Below are positions 45,423 through 56,087 of a stretch of DNA of 64,000 nucleotides, in pieces. The notes below the pieces were generated by a model, which worked only from the letters and a program-made list of their open reading frames with translations, was not told the DNA's origin and made no database searches. The DNA lies in the NCBI GenBank assembly GCA_004380135.1, contig QXCR01000010.1:186001-250000 (forward strand), in the 5' to 3' direction. Position 1 is the first letter of the stretch. Every line of letters starts with the position of its first letter. The stretch is from Stemphylium vesicarium. Lineage: Eukaryota; Ascomycota; Dothideomycetes; Pleosporales; Pleosporaceae. The position numbers were made by a program, and so were the translations under genes.

Positions 45423-46402
45423 GGTATAATGAATTAGAAATATTGGCTTTCAGTCTTTACCTTCCTTCGTTCTGGCGCATGCCAGCTGTGTTATATAAAG
45501 CCACTTGACCACGGGCATGCGATTCATACGAGTGCTCACATAACGTTTAACCTAGTACGCAGCGTTCTGGTATTGAACTCCTTGCACATATATTCTCGAT
45601 GTCGCTTGCCTGTGGAAATGCATGTGTGTAGGTAAGCTGGATTCACAGCTATACACTGATCTGGATCCGACATCACGATACCGCCTCAGGCAGCGTACAA
45701 CCACCCATATTATCGCAGAACCGTCCACCTTTCGCCACAACCTCTGATATTTATTCATCTGTTTAGTGGCAATGGCATTAGTCAAATCCTTGGGCGTTGG
45801 CTGGCGGATCTCTCCATCCACTTCGCCGAATAGCCGGATGTCATGTGCGCTATTGTACTAATATATTGGATTGAAAGCTTTCGTAGGAGTACCCGCACCT
45901 GTGAGGCTTACTTGGCATCTTACTTTACGTTTAATAGATGTGCTCAGTTTGTTTGAAACGATAGGTCTCTAGTAATAGATGCTTTCTTACGAAAAATAAA
46001 GTGGGGCGTCACCAGCTGACGTTCACACCGCTTTGGCTCTGCTAAGCTTTGTGCGCTGGGCGTAGGTGCGCAAAATGGCAACATGATTAAGTAACAACGG
46101 ACAAACAGATGAGTAAGTTCAATTTGATTCGAGCCTAGGCGCGGAAGAACCGCCGCCTTGGCTCCAGCAGCACTCGGCCGTAGCGACCGAACCACCGGAG
46201 GAACTCGTTAGTAATCTGATGCTGATCGATGCACAAACCTTGGTCGGCGAGACAGTGCCTTGTTTCTGTTGACAGTGCTTGCGCACGAGCTTGAGGCCCG
46301 AATGAACAGATGTGTGTGCGGAAATCATTAAAACCACGCTGGGTTCTACGAAAATCACGCTTTTCAAGATTGTACACAGCCCTTATTCTCGAAACCACAG
46401 CT
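45423..46402. other. Intergenic region, nothing recognised
   Basis: About 1 kb, promoter side of the hydrolase gene. No gene or repeat was recognised. Confidence 0.5.
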
Positions 46403-47834
46403 ATGGTTCTTACTCTCAAAACTCTTTTCCTGGTATGCAGCTTTACGCTTGCGTCCGGGTCAGTACTACGAAGTCGTGCAGAGGTACAGTCTTCAAGCAT
46501 ACCATAAGTTGAAAAGACGTGCTCACACTAGACCAGAACTCGACCTGTCAGTTCAACATAGACCTTGACACTGTACATTTACAGGACTTTAACATCTTCA
46601 AGCCGCGCCAGAACGCTAATTTCCGTACAGGCAGATATTGCAAACACCAGTTATGTGCGCATGATGAAGAACGCCAGACTTCCTACTTCAGGAAGGACGT
46701 ACCGCTACGCCATCAACCCTCCGCTCGAGAAGGAAAAGCCATACCTTTTGTTCCTTCACGGATTTCCAGAATCTTCCTACAGTTGGATCAACCAAATCGA
46801 ATACTTTACCAGGCGCGGCTATGGCATCATAGCTCCAGATCTCCTAGGCACCGGCGGTACAGACAAGCCTGCCGAACTGGAAGCCTACAGTCTAAAGACC
46901 ATGTCATCTGAGATTGCCGAACTACTCGAATGCGAAGGCATCGAGAAGGTAGTCGGAGTTTCGCACGACCTGTAAGCACGACTACGCCAGATGCCACTTC
47001 GTTTCGAAACACTCGGGCTGACTCTTGTCTTAGCGGATCCTTCCTACTTTCCCGTTTCCACACCTATCAGTCGGACTATCTATCTGCTCTTGCGATTCTA
47101 GACGTCGGCTACATTGCCCCAGGCGTAGACCTCAACCAAACCTACGTCGAAGCCTACAACAACATCACACAAGCTGGCTTCGGCTACCCCGTTCTCGGAT
47201 ACTGGTACTACCACAATGAATCCGACGCGCACGCTCTCATGGACGCCAACGTAAGTCGAACAACCACACCCTTCACCCAAGCTAACAAACCCCTAAAGTT
47301 GGATTCCCTCTACACCCTCCTCTACACTTCCAACACCACAAACTGGGTGGACCACTTCAACAAACCCGGTGGCCTCCAGACCTGGCTCGCAGCAGACCGC
47401 AGAGTAGACTACGGCAACGAATACATAACAAATTCCACCCGCGAGCAATGGAAAGCTATCACCCGCACGCAAGGCGGTCTCGAGGCGCCGTTAAAATGGT
47501 ACAAAGCTTTCATGCAGGGTGTGAACTCGGCGGATGAGGACGGTAAGACACCCCCACATACAAATACTTCCTTCCCCCCGGCTTTTTCACTCATATGTTT
47601 CCATGTTCTAATTCAACAGCAGAGATCCGAGCCATGTCCGGGATAATTCAGCAACCTAGTCTTTTCATCGCGGCGGAAAGAGATACCGTAGGCATCCCTG
47701 CACAGCAGTTGGTTAATATGCTGCCGTTTGCGCCAGCGATGCAGATTCGGAGTGTGGATTCGGGGCATTTCGTTCATGTTGAGAGGGCGGATGAGGTTAA
47801 TGAAGCGTTATTTGTGTTTCTGCAGGGCTTGTAG
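46403..47834 (+). CDS. Probably secreted epoxide-hydrolase-like alpha/beta hydrolase
   Basis: Exons 46403-46483, 46631-46971, 47034-47250, 47299-47542 and 47620-47834 give 365 residues. Exon 1 encodes a likely signal peptide (MVLTLKTLFLVCSFTLASG); its link to exon 2 uses a 147-base intron in phase 0 and is the least certain join. The core shows LLFLHGFPESSYSW (oxyanion loop), APDLLGTGGTDKP, and GVSHDLGSF with Asp140 at the nucleophile position, as in epoxide hydrolases. The charge-relay residues are Asp316 (AAERDTVG) and His344 (SGHFVHVE). Several N-x-T/S sites (NQTYV, NITQ, NTTNW) fit passage through the secretory pathway. The substrate is unknown. Confidence 0.8.
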
Positions 47835-48320
47835 GGGGTTGATGGGAAAGGGAAGGGTGGTAGACACGTAACTAACGAGGAAAAGCTAAGTGGGCTTCGA
47901 TGAATGAGAATAGCGATTTTGGAATGGAAGATGCCGAAGAGAACGCCAATGGTCCTCAAAGATCTTGAGCTCTGGATTGAAAAAAAACGCTTGCGCCTAT
48001 GACGTCTTCGAATGCTAGAGCACGATATGGTATCAAGATATGTAACGGTTTGGGCTCTGCCAGAACCTATTCTGGTATAAGTTGGGTACTACTCTCGCTA
48101 CCACACTTGTTCATCACACATTTATAGATATAGCTACCCTCTTTCATAGATACTCAGACAATGCAGTCACCCCTCTTCCTCGATCCTACCGCTACAAGAT
48201 ACAAGGTAAATGATAAAGAGACGCAACACGGAACGAAGCCATCCACAGATCACAACTCCTCTCAGAATCCATCTCACATGCCCACCTTCGCCCAAGGACT
48301 CGCGTGAATGTTACTTATAC
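47835..48320. other. Convergent intergenic region
   Basis: 486 bp between the hydrolase stop and the stop of the membrane-protein gene. Nothing recognised. Confidence 0.5.
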
Positions 48321-48820
48321 CTAGTTCCTCCATGCCTTGACCTCAAACCCCAAAACGCCCACCAAACTCCCCACCGCCACCCACCCAAACACCTCCTCGT
48401 CATCCCCAAACACGAAACTTGCCCCAAGCCCCGCCGCCACCCCACCACAAACCCAATTATCAAACTCCGTCTGCCCTTCATTCCCCAGAAGCCGCCACGC
48501 CCGCGTTTTCCACTCGATATCAGCGCGACCCCACATCCGGGCTATGAGCCCGAATGCCATCAACATGAGAGCAATACTTGCGCCAGTGGCTGAAGAGCGC
48601 AGAAGGTGGTATGAGAAGTTTGATTGGTGCTGTGAGGTTGTTGTTGTTGTGGTGGTGGTGGTGGGATTGAATAGTGGATGGAGGAGGTGATCAATGTACC
48701 GAGTACCACACCAAGGGCGGATCCGGCTGGTAAAGCGCGTGTGAAGACATGCGCCACGATAATGAGGTAGGAGAGTGTTTGCCTTTCTGTGGAGGGGTAG
48801 CGGGGCCAGAAGTGAGACAT
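48321..48820 (-). CDS. Small fungal membrane protein, unrecognised
   Basis: Two exons (48820-48707 and 48629-48321, phase 0) give 140 residues. The start ATG is followed by SHFWPRYPSTERQTLSYL. Four hydrophobic segments are visible: LSYLIIVAHVF, GASIALMLMAFGLIARMW, a Gly-rich WVCGGVAAGLGASFVFG and VFGWVAVGSLVGVLGF. Between them lies a conserved-looking polar stretch (RADIEWKTRAWRLLGNEGQTEFDNW). The pattern resembles small multi-spanning proteins found in many ascomycetes, but I cannot name the family. The intron contains (CCA)n and (CAA)n runs. Without splicing, the frame would pass through Pro/Gln repeats and end early, which supports the intron. Confidence 0.6.
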
Positions 48821-49306
48821 TTGGGACTTCTGCTGGTTGGTACTTAGACTTTTGTTAGGATAGTTTGGGGGGAATGAGGGGCATCGGGTTACCTTGTTGT
48901 CGTAGACGGATTGAGAATACCTAGGTATAATCTGGCAATTCCTGGTCACGGGGGCTGCTTTTCCTTCGGATTATAAGTATCCCAAGACTCGATAAAATAC
49001 AGGTGGCATCGAGGATACGGGAAAGAAGAGCCGGCCGGTAGACCGATTAGTAATTCCTTAGGGGGTGACCCTCCGACGCCTCGGCACGTATAGACATTTT
49101 GGATATTCTCCGTATTAAGATTTGCATGAGGATTCTGGACGGAGCGATCGACGGGGTATTGCCTAGTAGCGCACTTTGCATTTGTAGTCTAACTGTGTTG
49201 GCTGTTACGGCCGTAATGATTACTTTTGCGACGTCCCTTCCATCGACGTGTCAAGTTTTCGTATCTGCGCAAAGTCATCTTCGGATTGCACGTATTCGTT
49301 CTCATA
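48821..49306. other. Intergenic region left of transposon
   Basis: About 0.49 kb, promoter side of the membrane-protein gene, ending at the TA target site of the pogo-type element (49305-49306). No gene seen. Confidence 0.5.
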
Positions 49307-49368
49307 AGCTAGCCGACCGGGATGTTGATCACTCACAAATCTCAGCACTCCCGCACAAAACACCTGTT
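49307..49368 (+). repeat. Left terminal inverted repeat
   Basis: 62 bp, inverted copy of 50973-51051 except that it has one 17-bp GATGTTGATCA-containing unit where the right end has two. Confidence 0.92.
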
Positions 49369-49599
49369 TGTTTTCTCAACGTAGTTACAATTGCCACTCT
49401 GTACACATAGACTGAAGCGTTTGAGCTGCTATTTTAGTTGCTCTTCTTTCTGCAGCCTTTTCCTCAGCATTAACATCGCGCTGTACCTCAAGGAGCTGTG
49501 AGGCCTGTACCGCAACCATGATTGTCTCTATGTTTGCAAAGCGCTCATCTGGGTCAACACGAACCTTCTTTCGTGGCTATTGAGGCTTAAGAGCCTCAA

Positions 49600-50949
49600 G
49601 TTAACTATAGAGTCTTTTATTCTCTATTTCAAGCTATGCTGCTTGGGTATTAGCTATTCTAAGTGCCTTGCCAACTTTCCTAATAAACTAGTGGGTCTTG
49701 CGCCTAAGATTCTTATCCTTGTAAAGCTGTCGCTGCGCTACAAAAACCTCACGAGGTCCATAAGGCGTAGAGAGATAACTCTAAGCAGGTTAAGGTTGAG
49801 TCTAACGAGGTGGCGTAATAGGCCTTTGAGATACCTAAGATGAGTTAACTACCTAGTTAATATTAAATAGATAGATGCTAGCAGTAGCCCATCCTACTCA
49901 TATAACTCTCTCAGTGATTGCGCGCTCTCTTTCGTGATGATAAGCTGTAATAAAGCGCTCTTTTTTAACAGGCGCTGCGTCGTTCAGGTACGAGAGGGCC
50001 TCTTCACGACGGAGAATACTGAGAGATCTAGAGGCTGTAGGACATGGGAAGAATCAGCAGGTAGAAACAGAAGATAGACTTTATTTTGTTTGCAAGCCCA
50101 TAGGAAATCCAGGCTGATGTGGCTGCCGTGGCCATCTAGGATCAGCATCCTCCAACGATCCTCCATGGGCGCCGTGTCGGGCAGAAACGCGCGTCTCAGC
50201 CACTCAGCACCTATCGCATTTGATGTCCAGCCATTCTTAGAGGTTGTATAAAGCCAGTCAGGAATTGTCGCAAGAAACTAGGTACTCTATAGGTTCTTTC
50301 CTTTAAATATCACTAAACAGCGCAGTTTCTTGCCCGTAGCCGACACGCACTCAACTACTAATGCCCACTCGCGGTTTTCTGGGGACTAATAGTAAGCCTT
50401 CTTCTTCTAACTAGATGCGAGCACTCTAGTGTTGGCACATACACCTAAGGCCTTCCCAGTCTCATCCATATTCCATATATCCTCAGCTCTTATACCCAGC
50501 GCCGTACGAGTCCTCTCAAAGAGCTCAAGGAACGCGCGTACCTATACTGGCGTTGCTCCCTCAGCTCGAGCAGCCTCAATCTTTCGACCCACAACAGATG
50601 CGACGCGTGGGTTACGCTTGAGGAAGGCAGCCATCCAATGCTTGCCTACGGATCTGTCGTCTCCATTCATCCGGAGGATTCGGTTCGCCATTTCTCGTGC
50701 GCGTGCGTGGGAGGGAGGGAAGGCGCGTGCGTCTTCTTCAAGTATCCATTGTACTAAAAACTCTTCTTGCTCTGGAGTCAATCGCTGCTGGTATACGTGG
50801 CTGGCTTGGTTGCTTTGTCTGCCGTGTATGCGCGTCGAGATTGTGGATTGCGGGATGTTGTACGCTTTTGCAGCAGCCCTTTGACTTGTAATAACACCAG
50901 CATCGATATCGCGGATAGCTGCTTGTATATTTTCTTCACGGTCGTCCAT
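49600..50949 (-). pseudogene. pogo-type transposase, interrupted by TAG stops
   Basis: The ATG at 50949 starts a 135-residue open part with an HTH/CENP-B DNA-binding region (MDDREENIQAAIRDIDAG, RAAAKAYNIPQSTISTRIHG, then EEFLVQWILEEDARAFPP). A TAG at about 50,542 ends it, but the same frame continues through RAFLELFERTRTALGIRAEDIWNMDETG, with the first Asp of the DDE triad (MDET), and MLILDGHGSHIS, with the second (DGHGSH), to SHVLQPLDLSVFSVVKR. Most interrupting codons are TAG at positions where Gln fits, as expected from C-to-T change in CpA context. The C-terminal limit is vague because of further stops. Confidence 0.85.
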
Positions 50950-50972
50950 TTTAGTTGAGTATGTAGAGAGAC

Positions 50973-51051
50973 AACAGGTGTTTTGTGCGGGAGTGCTGAG
51001 ATTTGTGAGTGATCAACATCCCCGGGTGATCAACATCCCGGTCGGCTAGCT
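50973..51051 (-). repeat. Right terminal inverted repeat with 17-bp duplication
   Basis: 79 bp. Read inward, it carries ACCGGGATGTTGATCAC followed by CCGGGGATGTTGATCAC, that is, a near-perfect 17-bp tandem duplication absent from the left end. Confidence 0.9.
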
Positions 51052-51323
51052 TAATACTGTGACAATTCTGGATCTCATGTGTATACTGATCCTGGTGTAG
51101 GGCAACCCTTGAACATAGTGTAGGTGCTGGAAATGTATCATTTAAATTGACGGACACTGCTTCATGGGAACCATCACAGGCAATTAAGCCTTTCTTTTGA
51201 ATATATGCATCTCGCATGCAAATGTTCAGTTGATCTAACAAGTAGACTATGAAAATAATTCCTAAGGATCCAATCTGGGGACTATCAGATGATAAGTATT
51301 TTTCCAAGACTCCCCAACTACAG

Positions 51324-52775
51324 CTAGGCTGCAATTGAAATATCCTTCAACGAATCACCAGATAAAACATCATTCCTTGCGATTTCCTCCAGCTTGTCAC
51401 AGAGAGCCTTGACATGATGTTCCATATTAGCATTCAAAGCCGCGGCTTTCTCGGGATCTCTCGGCGGTGGACCCATGATAGGAAAATCAAGGCGAGACGC
51501 TTGACACCAGGCATCCAGCTTAGGTTCCGCCATCCACCTGAGCCTGTTCCTCATAGAAATCAGCAGGGTGGAAGGGTATTCCTTCGGTGTGAAACAGTAT
51601 GGAATAGGTTCACAAAGGGAGTTCTTGAATTCCTCGTCGTTGGCGTCGTAATTACTTTCGACGCGTGCGATCATGGCAGCACTGAACGTTGGCTGGAAGA
51701 ACTTTACGTTCTGGAGCGTAATGTGCCTGCCATTAAAGACAGGAACTACTGGCACGTCTGCCAAGCCGCAAGCAGTGCAGTCAATGAAGAGAGTGTCAGG
51801 CGCAGGTGCGTAAGAGCCCTGCTCCAAAGTGACCTTGGCTGGATCAATGCACTTGACTCTTCCCATGCGTATGATGTTCTTTTGAACTCTCCTCAACTGT
51901 TCAAGCTCTGCCCTTGCGACAATCGCGTGCCTGAACATTTCAGGTTCCACGCTCTCGTCTACACGGAACACATGCCCGCATGCCTCCATGCGATGAAACA
52001 GGTCGTGAGTTGTTGTGGCTCCCATGGTGGCGTTGGTTTTATCTTCCAGCTGTTGTTCAGGATTGGGCGTGGCCTGTGCAGGCTGAGCGGTAGCGCGTTC
52101 CAAGAACCAGGAATCGCGCGGCATAATCCAGGAAATGCGCATTGGGTCAATATCCTGGGCCAGCAACCATAGGCATGCATCGACTGCTGTCTTCCCTGCC
52201 CCGATGATTGTGTATGCGCCATAAGGTCGTTTAAGTGCTGTCAAGGCGTTGGGAGTGACAAGATCGACGTCCGAGTGCTCATATGAAGGTGGGCCCATGG
52301 CAGGGACCCTGACCTTCAGATGTGTAGAGTCGACGATGCGAGTGCTTGGTTCAACGCGGATGCGCTTGCCCGTGGTAATCGATTGAAACTCTCCGTCACC
52401 GATATAGTCGTGCATTGGGTAGTAAGTAACTCTGCCAGACGGAAGAAATGTACTATGCATGACTCGACTGTAATATGCCACAACCTCGTCGCCTGTCGCC
52501 AACTCGAAAAACCCTTTGTTGAGCCCAGTTTGATCGATCTTCCCATCACCAAGCTTTCGAGAGTTGACACCGTAGACTTCGGACGGCTGATGAAGCGTGA
52601 CAAATGGATATGCGATCGTCCAGTGGCCTCCCGGGCGGTCGTAGCGGTCGACCATAACCACAGTAGCTTCCTTCGTATCGGAGATCAGGGTGTCGACGAA
52701 GGCCATGGCCATAGCACCCGCGCCGATGACGAGGTAGTCGGGTGAGATAGTCTCAACCATTTTAGGCGCTGGCAT
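51324..52775 (-). CDS. FAD/NAD(P)-binding oxidoreductase
   Basis: Single exon, 483 residues. Two Rossmann signatures are visible: YLVIGAGAMAMAFVDTL at residue about 14 (FAD, GxGxxA form) followed by an acidic strand end (VVMVDRYDRPGGHW), and YTIIGAGKTAVDACLWLL near residue 190 (NAD(P)). This two-nucleotide layout is shared with flavin monooxygenases and related pyridine-nucleotide oxidoreductases. The classic FMO motif FxGxxxHxxxW/F is not evident, so the reaction is left open. The start may be the ATG at 52775 or the one five codons on (MVETISPD). It lies beside the complete pogo element (about 270 bp from its right end to the stop). Confidence 0.78.
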   Translation of the reverse strand: MPAPKMVETISPDYLVIGAGAMAMAFVDTLISDTKEATVVMVDRYDRPGGHWTIAYPFVTLHQPSEVYGVNSRKLGDGKIDQTGLNKGFFELATGDEVVAYYSRVMHSTFLPSGRVTYYPMHDYIGDGEFQSITTGKRIRVEPSTRIVDSTHLKVRVPAMGPPSYEHSDVDLVTPNALTALKRPYGAYTIIGAGKTAVDACLWLLAQDIDPMRISWIMPRDSWFLERATAQPAQATPNPEQQLEDKTNATMGATTTHDLFHRMEACGHVFRVDESVEPEMFRHAIVARAELEQLRRVQKNIIRMGRVKCIDPAKVTLEQGSYAPAPDTLFIDCTACGLADVPVVPVFNGRHITLQNVKFFQPTFSAAMIARVESNYDANDEEFKNSLCEPIPYCFTPKEYPSTLLISMRNRLRWMAEPKLDAWCQASRLDFPIMGPPPRDPEKAAALNANMEHHVKALCDKLEEIARNDVLSGDSLKDISIAA

Positions 52776-53256
52776 TGTTGGTGAGATGTGCGGCTAGAAG
52801 AGAATCTGGTTATAGTTGAGGAATCGTATACGAATCGTTGTGGCTGGAAATTGGAAGATGGCAGAGTGGTGTTGTAAGCAGAGGCAAGAGGAAGGATATT
52901 TATACAGTTGACGCGACCCACGTACACTATGAGCCAGCGTTGAATACACCGATTCTTTGGCACGATGTTGTCACTGTTGACATATTCCAAGTAAACGGTA
53001 CTTTAGCCTACGCACGTTAGCTTGTATTACATGGTTGTAGAACATGCAGTTATGGCAAAATTGCTCCGATTGTTCGAATACTCAACACTACGGGCGTAAC
53101 CAAGGAGACACATGTACGACATCCCAGGTTGAGAGTGGGGCGTTGGTATCCTAACGTAATGATCCAAGCCTACCTTTTCGTGATGATCACTATTTTGGCG
53201 GTCGATAGATATGCCGAGGCGCTTTACTACATTACTTGATTAGTCACAAGTCTCTA
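52776..53256. other. Intergenic region, promoter side of the oxidoreductase
   Basis: About 0.48 kb without recognised features. Confidence 0.45.
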
Positions 53257-53617
53257 CTAACTGCACGGACTCATCTTCTCCAGAACAGGAAATCTCCACG
53301 AACCCTGCATTCGCATTCGCATTCGCATCATCAATCTGTCCAGGTCTGTAGCTGACAGCCCGAAACAGGCTTTATCTGTCGCTCCAGTTGACGATTTTCG
53401 CGGTTTGATAGAGAGCCCGTGGAGGGCCGGACAGGGTCGAGATTGAAGCATGGGCTACGTCACTATAAGACGACATAGCGGCTATTGCAGCATTGTAGCC
53501 ATGGGCGTGGTAGGTGCGGATTATTTGAACCCCGCTTTCGTTTGCGCCTCCGGTGGCGATAACGGCTGTGGGCGTGCCATTGGGGAGATGGTATTGTGAT
53601 GAACCGGAAGCCATCAC
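53257..53617 (-). pseudogene. Possible short-chain dehydrogenase remnant
   Basis: The minus strand reads TPTAVIATGGANESGVQIIRTYHAHGYNAAIA, resembling the N-terminal Rossmann strand-turn-helix of short-chain dehydrogenases (TGGxxGIG with the loop altered to TGGANESG). It then reads KIVNWSDR, like the conserved acidic strand, and stops. Another frame further on reads ANANAGFVE, similar to the NAG motif, within a hexanucleotide repeat. Only about 100 residues can be followed out of the usual 250, and frames change. This may be a decayed gene; similarity is weak. Confidence 0.35.
53307..53328 (+). repeat. (GCATTC)n hexanucleotide repeat
   Basis: Three and a half copies of GCATTC. On the other strand it encodes alternating Ala/Asn or Arg/Met. 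Confidence 0.9.
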
Positions 53618-54107
53618 TCTAGTCGATGTATATATCGACTAGGGAAGTCAAGCACTTAAAACAAAACTGCTGGTAGATTATTTGATCATGGTGACAAATG
53701 ATGGTGACAAATGTGAGTAATCAGACGGCTTGTGGATGACAGGAGAGCTGAAGACTGATGAGATCGCCCAAGACATCTCTCATCAAGCTTTCCGATTACT
53801 CATTGCATATGCTTTCCTGGATTCCTCAGTTGTCGCATTCATTCTTTGAGTTACCAAGGTTAAGTTACCAAAGTTAGGGTGTCTGGGGATCGGAGAGTGC
53901 TGCTGTTCGCCGCGAGGTGTGGAGGGGAAGTTTACCCCGCCCTAGCGACGCGTCTTCGGAGCGCGTCGTCCTTTCCCAACCTATCCCCGATAGTCGGCGG
54001 ACCCACAAACATGTGATGACGAACCTCAGACAAAAACGTATTCTAGTACACAGCTTCATTCAACAGCTTCATGTAAATTCATAGTCCACCTTAACAACAC
54101 AAGGAAC
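53618..54107. other. Intergenic region, nothing recognised
   Basis: About 0.49 kb containing a short direct repeat (ATGGTGACAAATG twice, near 53,687-53,712) and the promoter of the following gene. Confidence 0.5.
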
Positions 54108-55049
54108 ATGGCTGCCAACGAGATCCCAACACCCCGCGATCCAACGAATGACGAGGCTCTCGCACTCTTTAAAGCCATAGAAGAGAAATTTCCATCGCAG
54201 ACACTCGGCGACAACAAGTGGTATGTCTTGTTGGTAAGTATCGCTATGCAGTTTCACTCGACACCTAGCTAAGAGTCCAGCTCGCCGCCATGGTCGGCGG
54301 AGGACAGCCGGGCTTCGCGCCCCTCCTCTACAAAGAGCTCATCAAACGGCCAGAATACCAGACGCCAGAACAACGACAGGCTTTGATGCGAAGAATACGC
54401 GAAACGCTTTTCAAGCTCATCGTTATTGTTGGCGTATGCAAACCGCTGGAGGCCATCTTCGACATCGACGCCATCACCAGGCCGGAAGACAAGGACTACA
54501 CATTTTCAAGGTATACTGATACGAATTTTCGAAATTTGGGGTCAGGCATCTAATTACAGTATAGAGAGGGCTGGCAGTGCGATGAAGCGAGTTCCAAGCG
54601 TGGCGCTGCATGGCAAGGCCGGTTGTACCAGCACGATCAGGAAGGCATCGACAATGTGTTGGCGTCACAGAAAGACTTCGGTATGCGGAATAATCCATGA
54701 AGCCATCTGTCGAAACTAATGAAGATCTAGACTGGACGAGCAAGCAGATTACCTATGGTCTTTATCTATCCGATCACAGCATTCTCAATGATGTCGAGAC
54801 AGAGCTTACGGTGCTCAGCGGCATCATGATACAAAATCTGCCGAGGGAAACCGCCTGGCATTTGCGCGGAACACGACGCATCGGCGTGAGCAAGGAAGAC
54901 GTCGAGACGCTCCAACAATGCGTATGTAGTAAGCACAGTGCAATCGTGAGGCACATACTAACCGCGAGTAGATTGAGCTCGTTGCGAGCTTTTGCAGTTT
55001 ACGCCTACACCGCGTGCCCAGAGTCGCTGATATCGAACATGAAGTGTGA
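54108..55049 (+). CDS. Carboxymuconolactone-decarboxylase-like protein
   Basis: Five exons (54108-54233, 54281-54510, 54565-54680, 54731-54921, 54972-55049) give 246 residues; all phases agree. Motifs typical of the fungal branch of the CMD/AhpD-like family are present: DNKWYVLLLAAMVGGGQPGF, RETLFKLIVIVGVCKPLEAIF, REGWQCDEASSKRG and ITYGLYLSDHSILNDVETELTVLSGIMIQNLPRETAWHLRGTRRIG. The AhpD CxxC redox pair is not seen, so peroxidase activity is unlikely. Members of this branch are mostly uncharacterised. The protein ends VADIEHEV; a GTGTGAGT overlapping the stop leaves a further 3' exon possible. Confidence 0.82.
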
Positions 55050-55374
55050 GTATTCCTTGCCATTGCCATTCGGCAGGTACTTGTGATCTCATTTCCATTC
55101 ATCCGATAGAATCGAATCTGAAGTGCCACTCATGAGCCATGTCCAGATCGCAAAGACAGGATCCTACCACTTCCACAATGCCTCTAGAGCCAAATTCTCT
55201 TCCAATGGGCGCGTTTTTCTTGCTGAAAAATACTCCATCTAAGCCTAAAGCTGCTATGGTGGCACAAATGATCACCGTATCAACGACAATCGTTCTTTTT
55301 AGTGTTCTATCGATATCGATCCCCATCTAACCCACAAACCGCCCACCTGTCTAAAACCCAGCCCCGCAAACCGC
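55050..55374. other. Convergent intergenic region
   Basis: 325 bp between convergent stops. Nothing recognised. Confidence 0.45.
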
Positions 55375-56087
55375 CTAATCATCAGACTGCACATAGAGAA
55401 TATTATCAAACAATGACCCCGTCGCCGTAGCCAGAAGCTCCGCAATCGGAAGCCCAAGCCCAAGGCCGTTCAGCATATCTCGCACGATATCCACAAACTC
55501 TGGCAGAATAAACGCCGTAAACGTGACAACCTTGGCTGGTTTCATGCTAACAACAGCCCGATTCATATCAGCCAGCGGTAGCTGCTTCGGCGTAAACGTT
55601 ACCTTCTTCGTCTCAACCAACGCATCGTCGTCGTCGAAAGACTTGAGCACGACTCTACATCCAAACCGCACGTTGAGATTACCCTGCCCACTAGTCGTAG
55701 TACAGCCATGGTAGAACTCATCCAAACGGATGCAACGCGCGTTGGTTATAATGTTGCCGGTTGTTGGCGTAGCGAAAATGGTTACGTTGGCCCCGGATTG
55801 AGGGTTCACGCCTGCGCGGATGGGGACTAGGCCGCCTGATGAGGCGAGGCGGAAGTTGGAGGTGTAGATTGCGCCCGAGGCGGGGGCAACGTTGAGAAGG
55901 AAGGGTACTAGGGGGAAGGGGCCTGGGAAGAAACCTAGGGTATCGAACTGGAGGGGCGTTGGCCTAGGGGGTGGAAATCGAGGGAGAGGGGGCGACTTAC
56001 GGTGTCTGTACGAGGAAGCGGGTCGAAAGATTGGGCTGCTGCTGTGCTGGTAAGGAGCAAAGTCAGGAGAGTCGCTGGGGGGATCAT
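55375..56087 (-). CDS. Small secreted protein, unrecognised
   Basis: Two exons (56087-56012 and 55934-55375, joined in phase 1 through CCTC|GTACAG and CCCTAG) give 211 residues. The N-terminus MIPPATLLTLLLTSTAAAQ is a clear signal peptide. The mature part has NVTIF as an N-glycosylation site, three cysteines (NARCIRL, HGCTTT, FGCRVV) and a DDDD cluster, and no recognised domain. A different donor at ACC|GTAAGT looks stronger but leads to a stop after splicing, so the weaker donor was preferred. Secretion is predicted; an effector role cannot be inferred from this alone. Confidence 0.65.

Larger units (their letters stand above)
49307..51051 (-). mobile_element. Complete pogo/Fot1-type transposon, 1,745 bp
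   Basis: Both ends begin AGCTAGCCGACCGGGATGTTGATCA and continue into a shared CTCACAAATCTCAGC...CACCTGTT segment, forming terminal inverted repeats of 62 bp (left) and 79 bp (right). The element is flanked by TA at 49305-49306 and 51052-51053, the target duplication expected for Tc1/mariner-superfamily elements. The size is typical of Fot1/pogo. The encoded transposase, on the minus strand, is interrupted. Confidence 0.9.

Noticed and set aside
43000..55400. A secondary-metabolite gene cluster (regulator, epoxide hydrolase, FAD enzyme, CMD-like protein)
   Set aside because: No core synthase, genes are far apart and separated by a transposon and unrelated genes.
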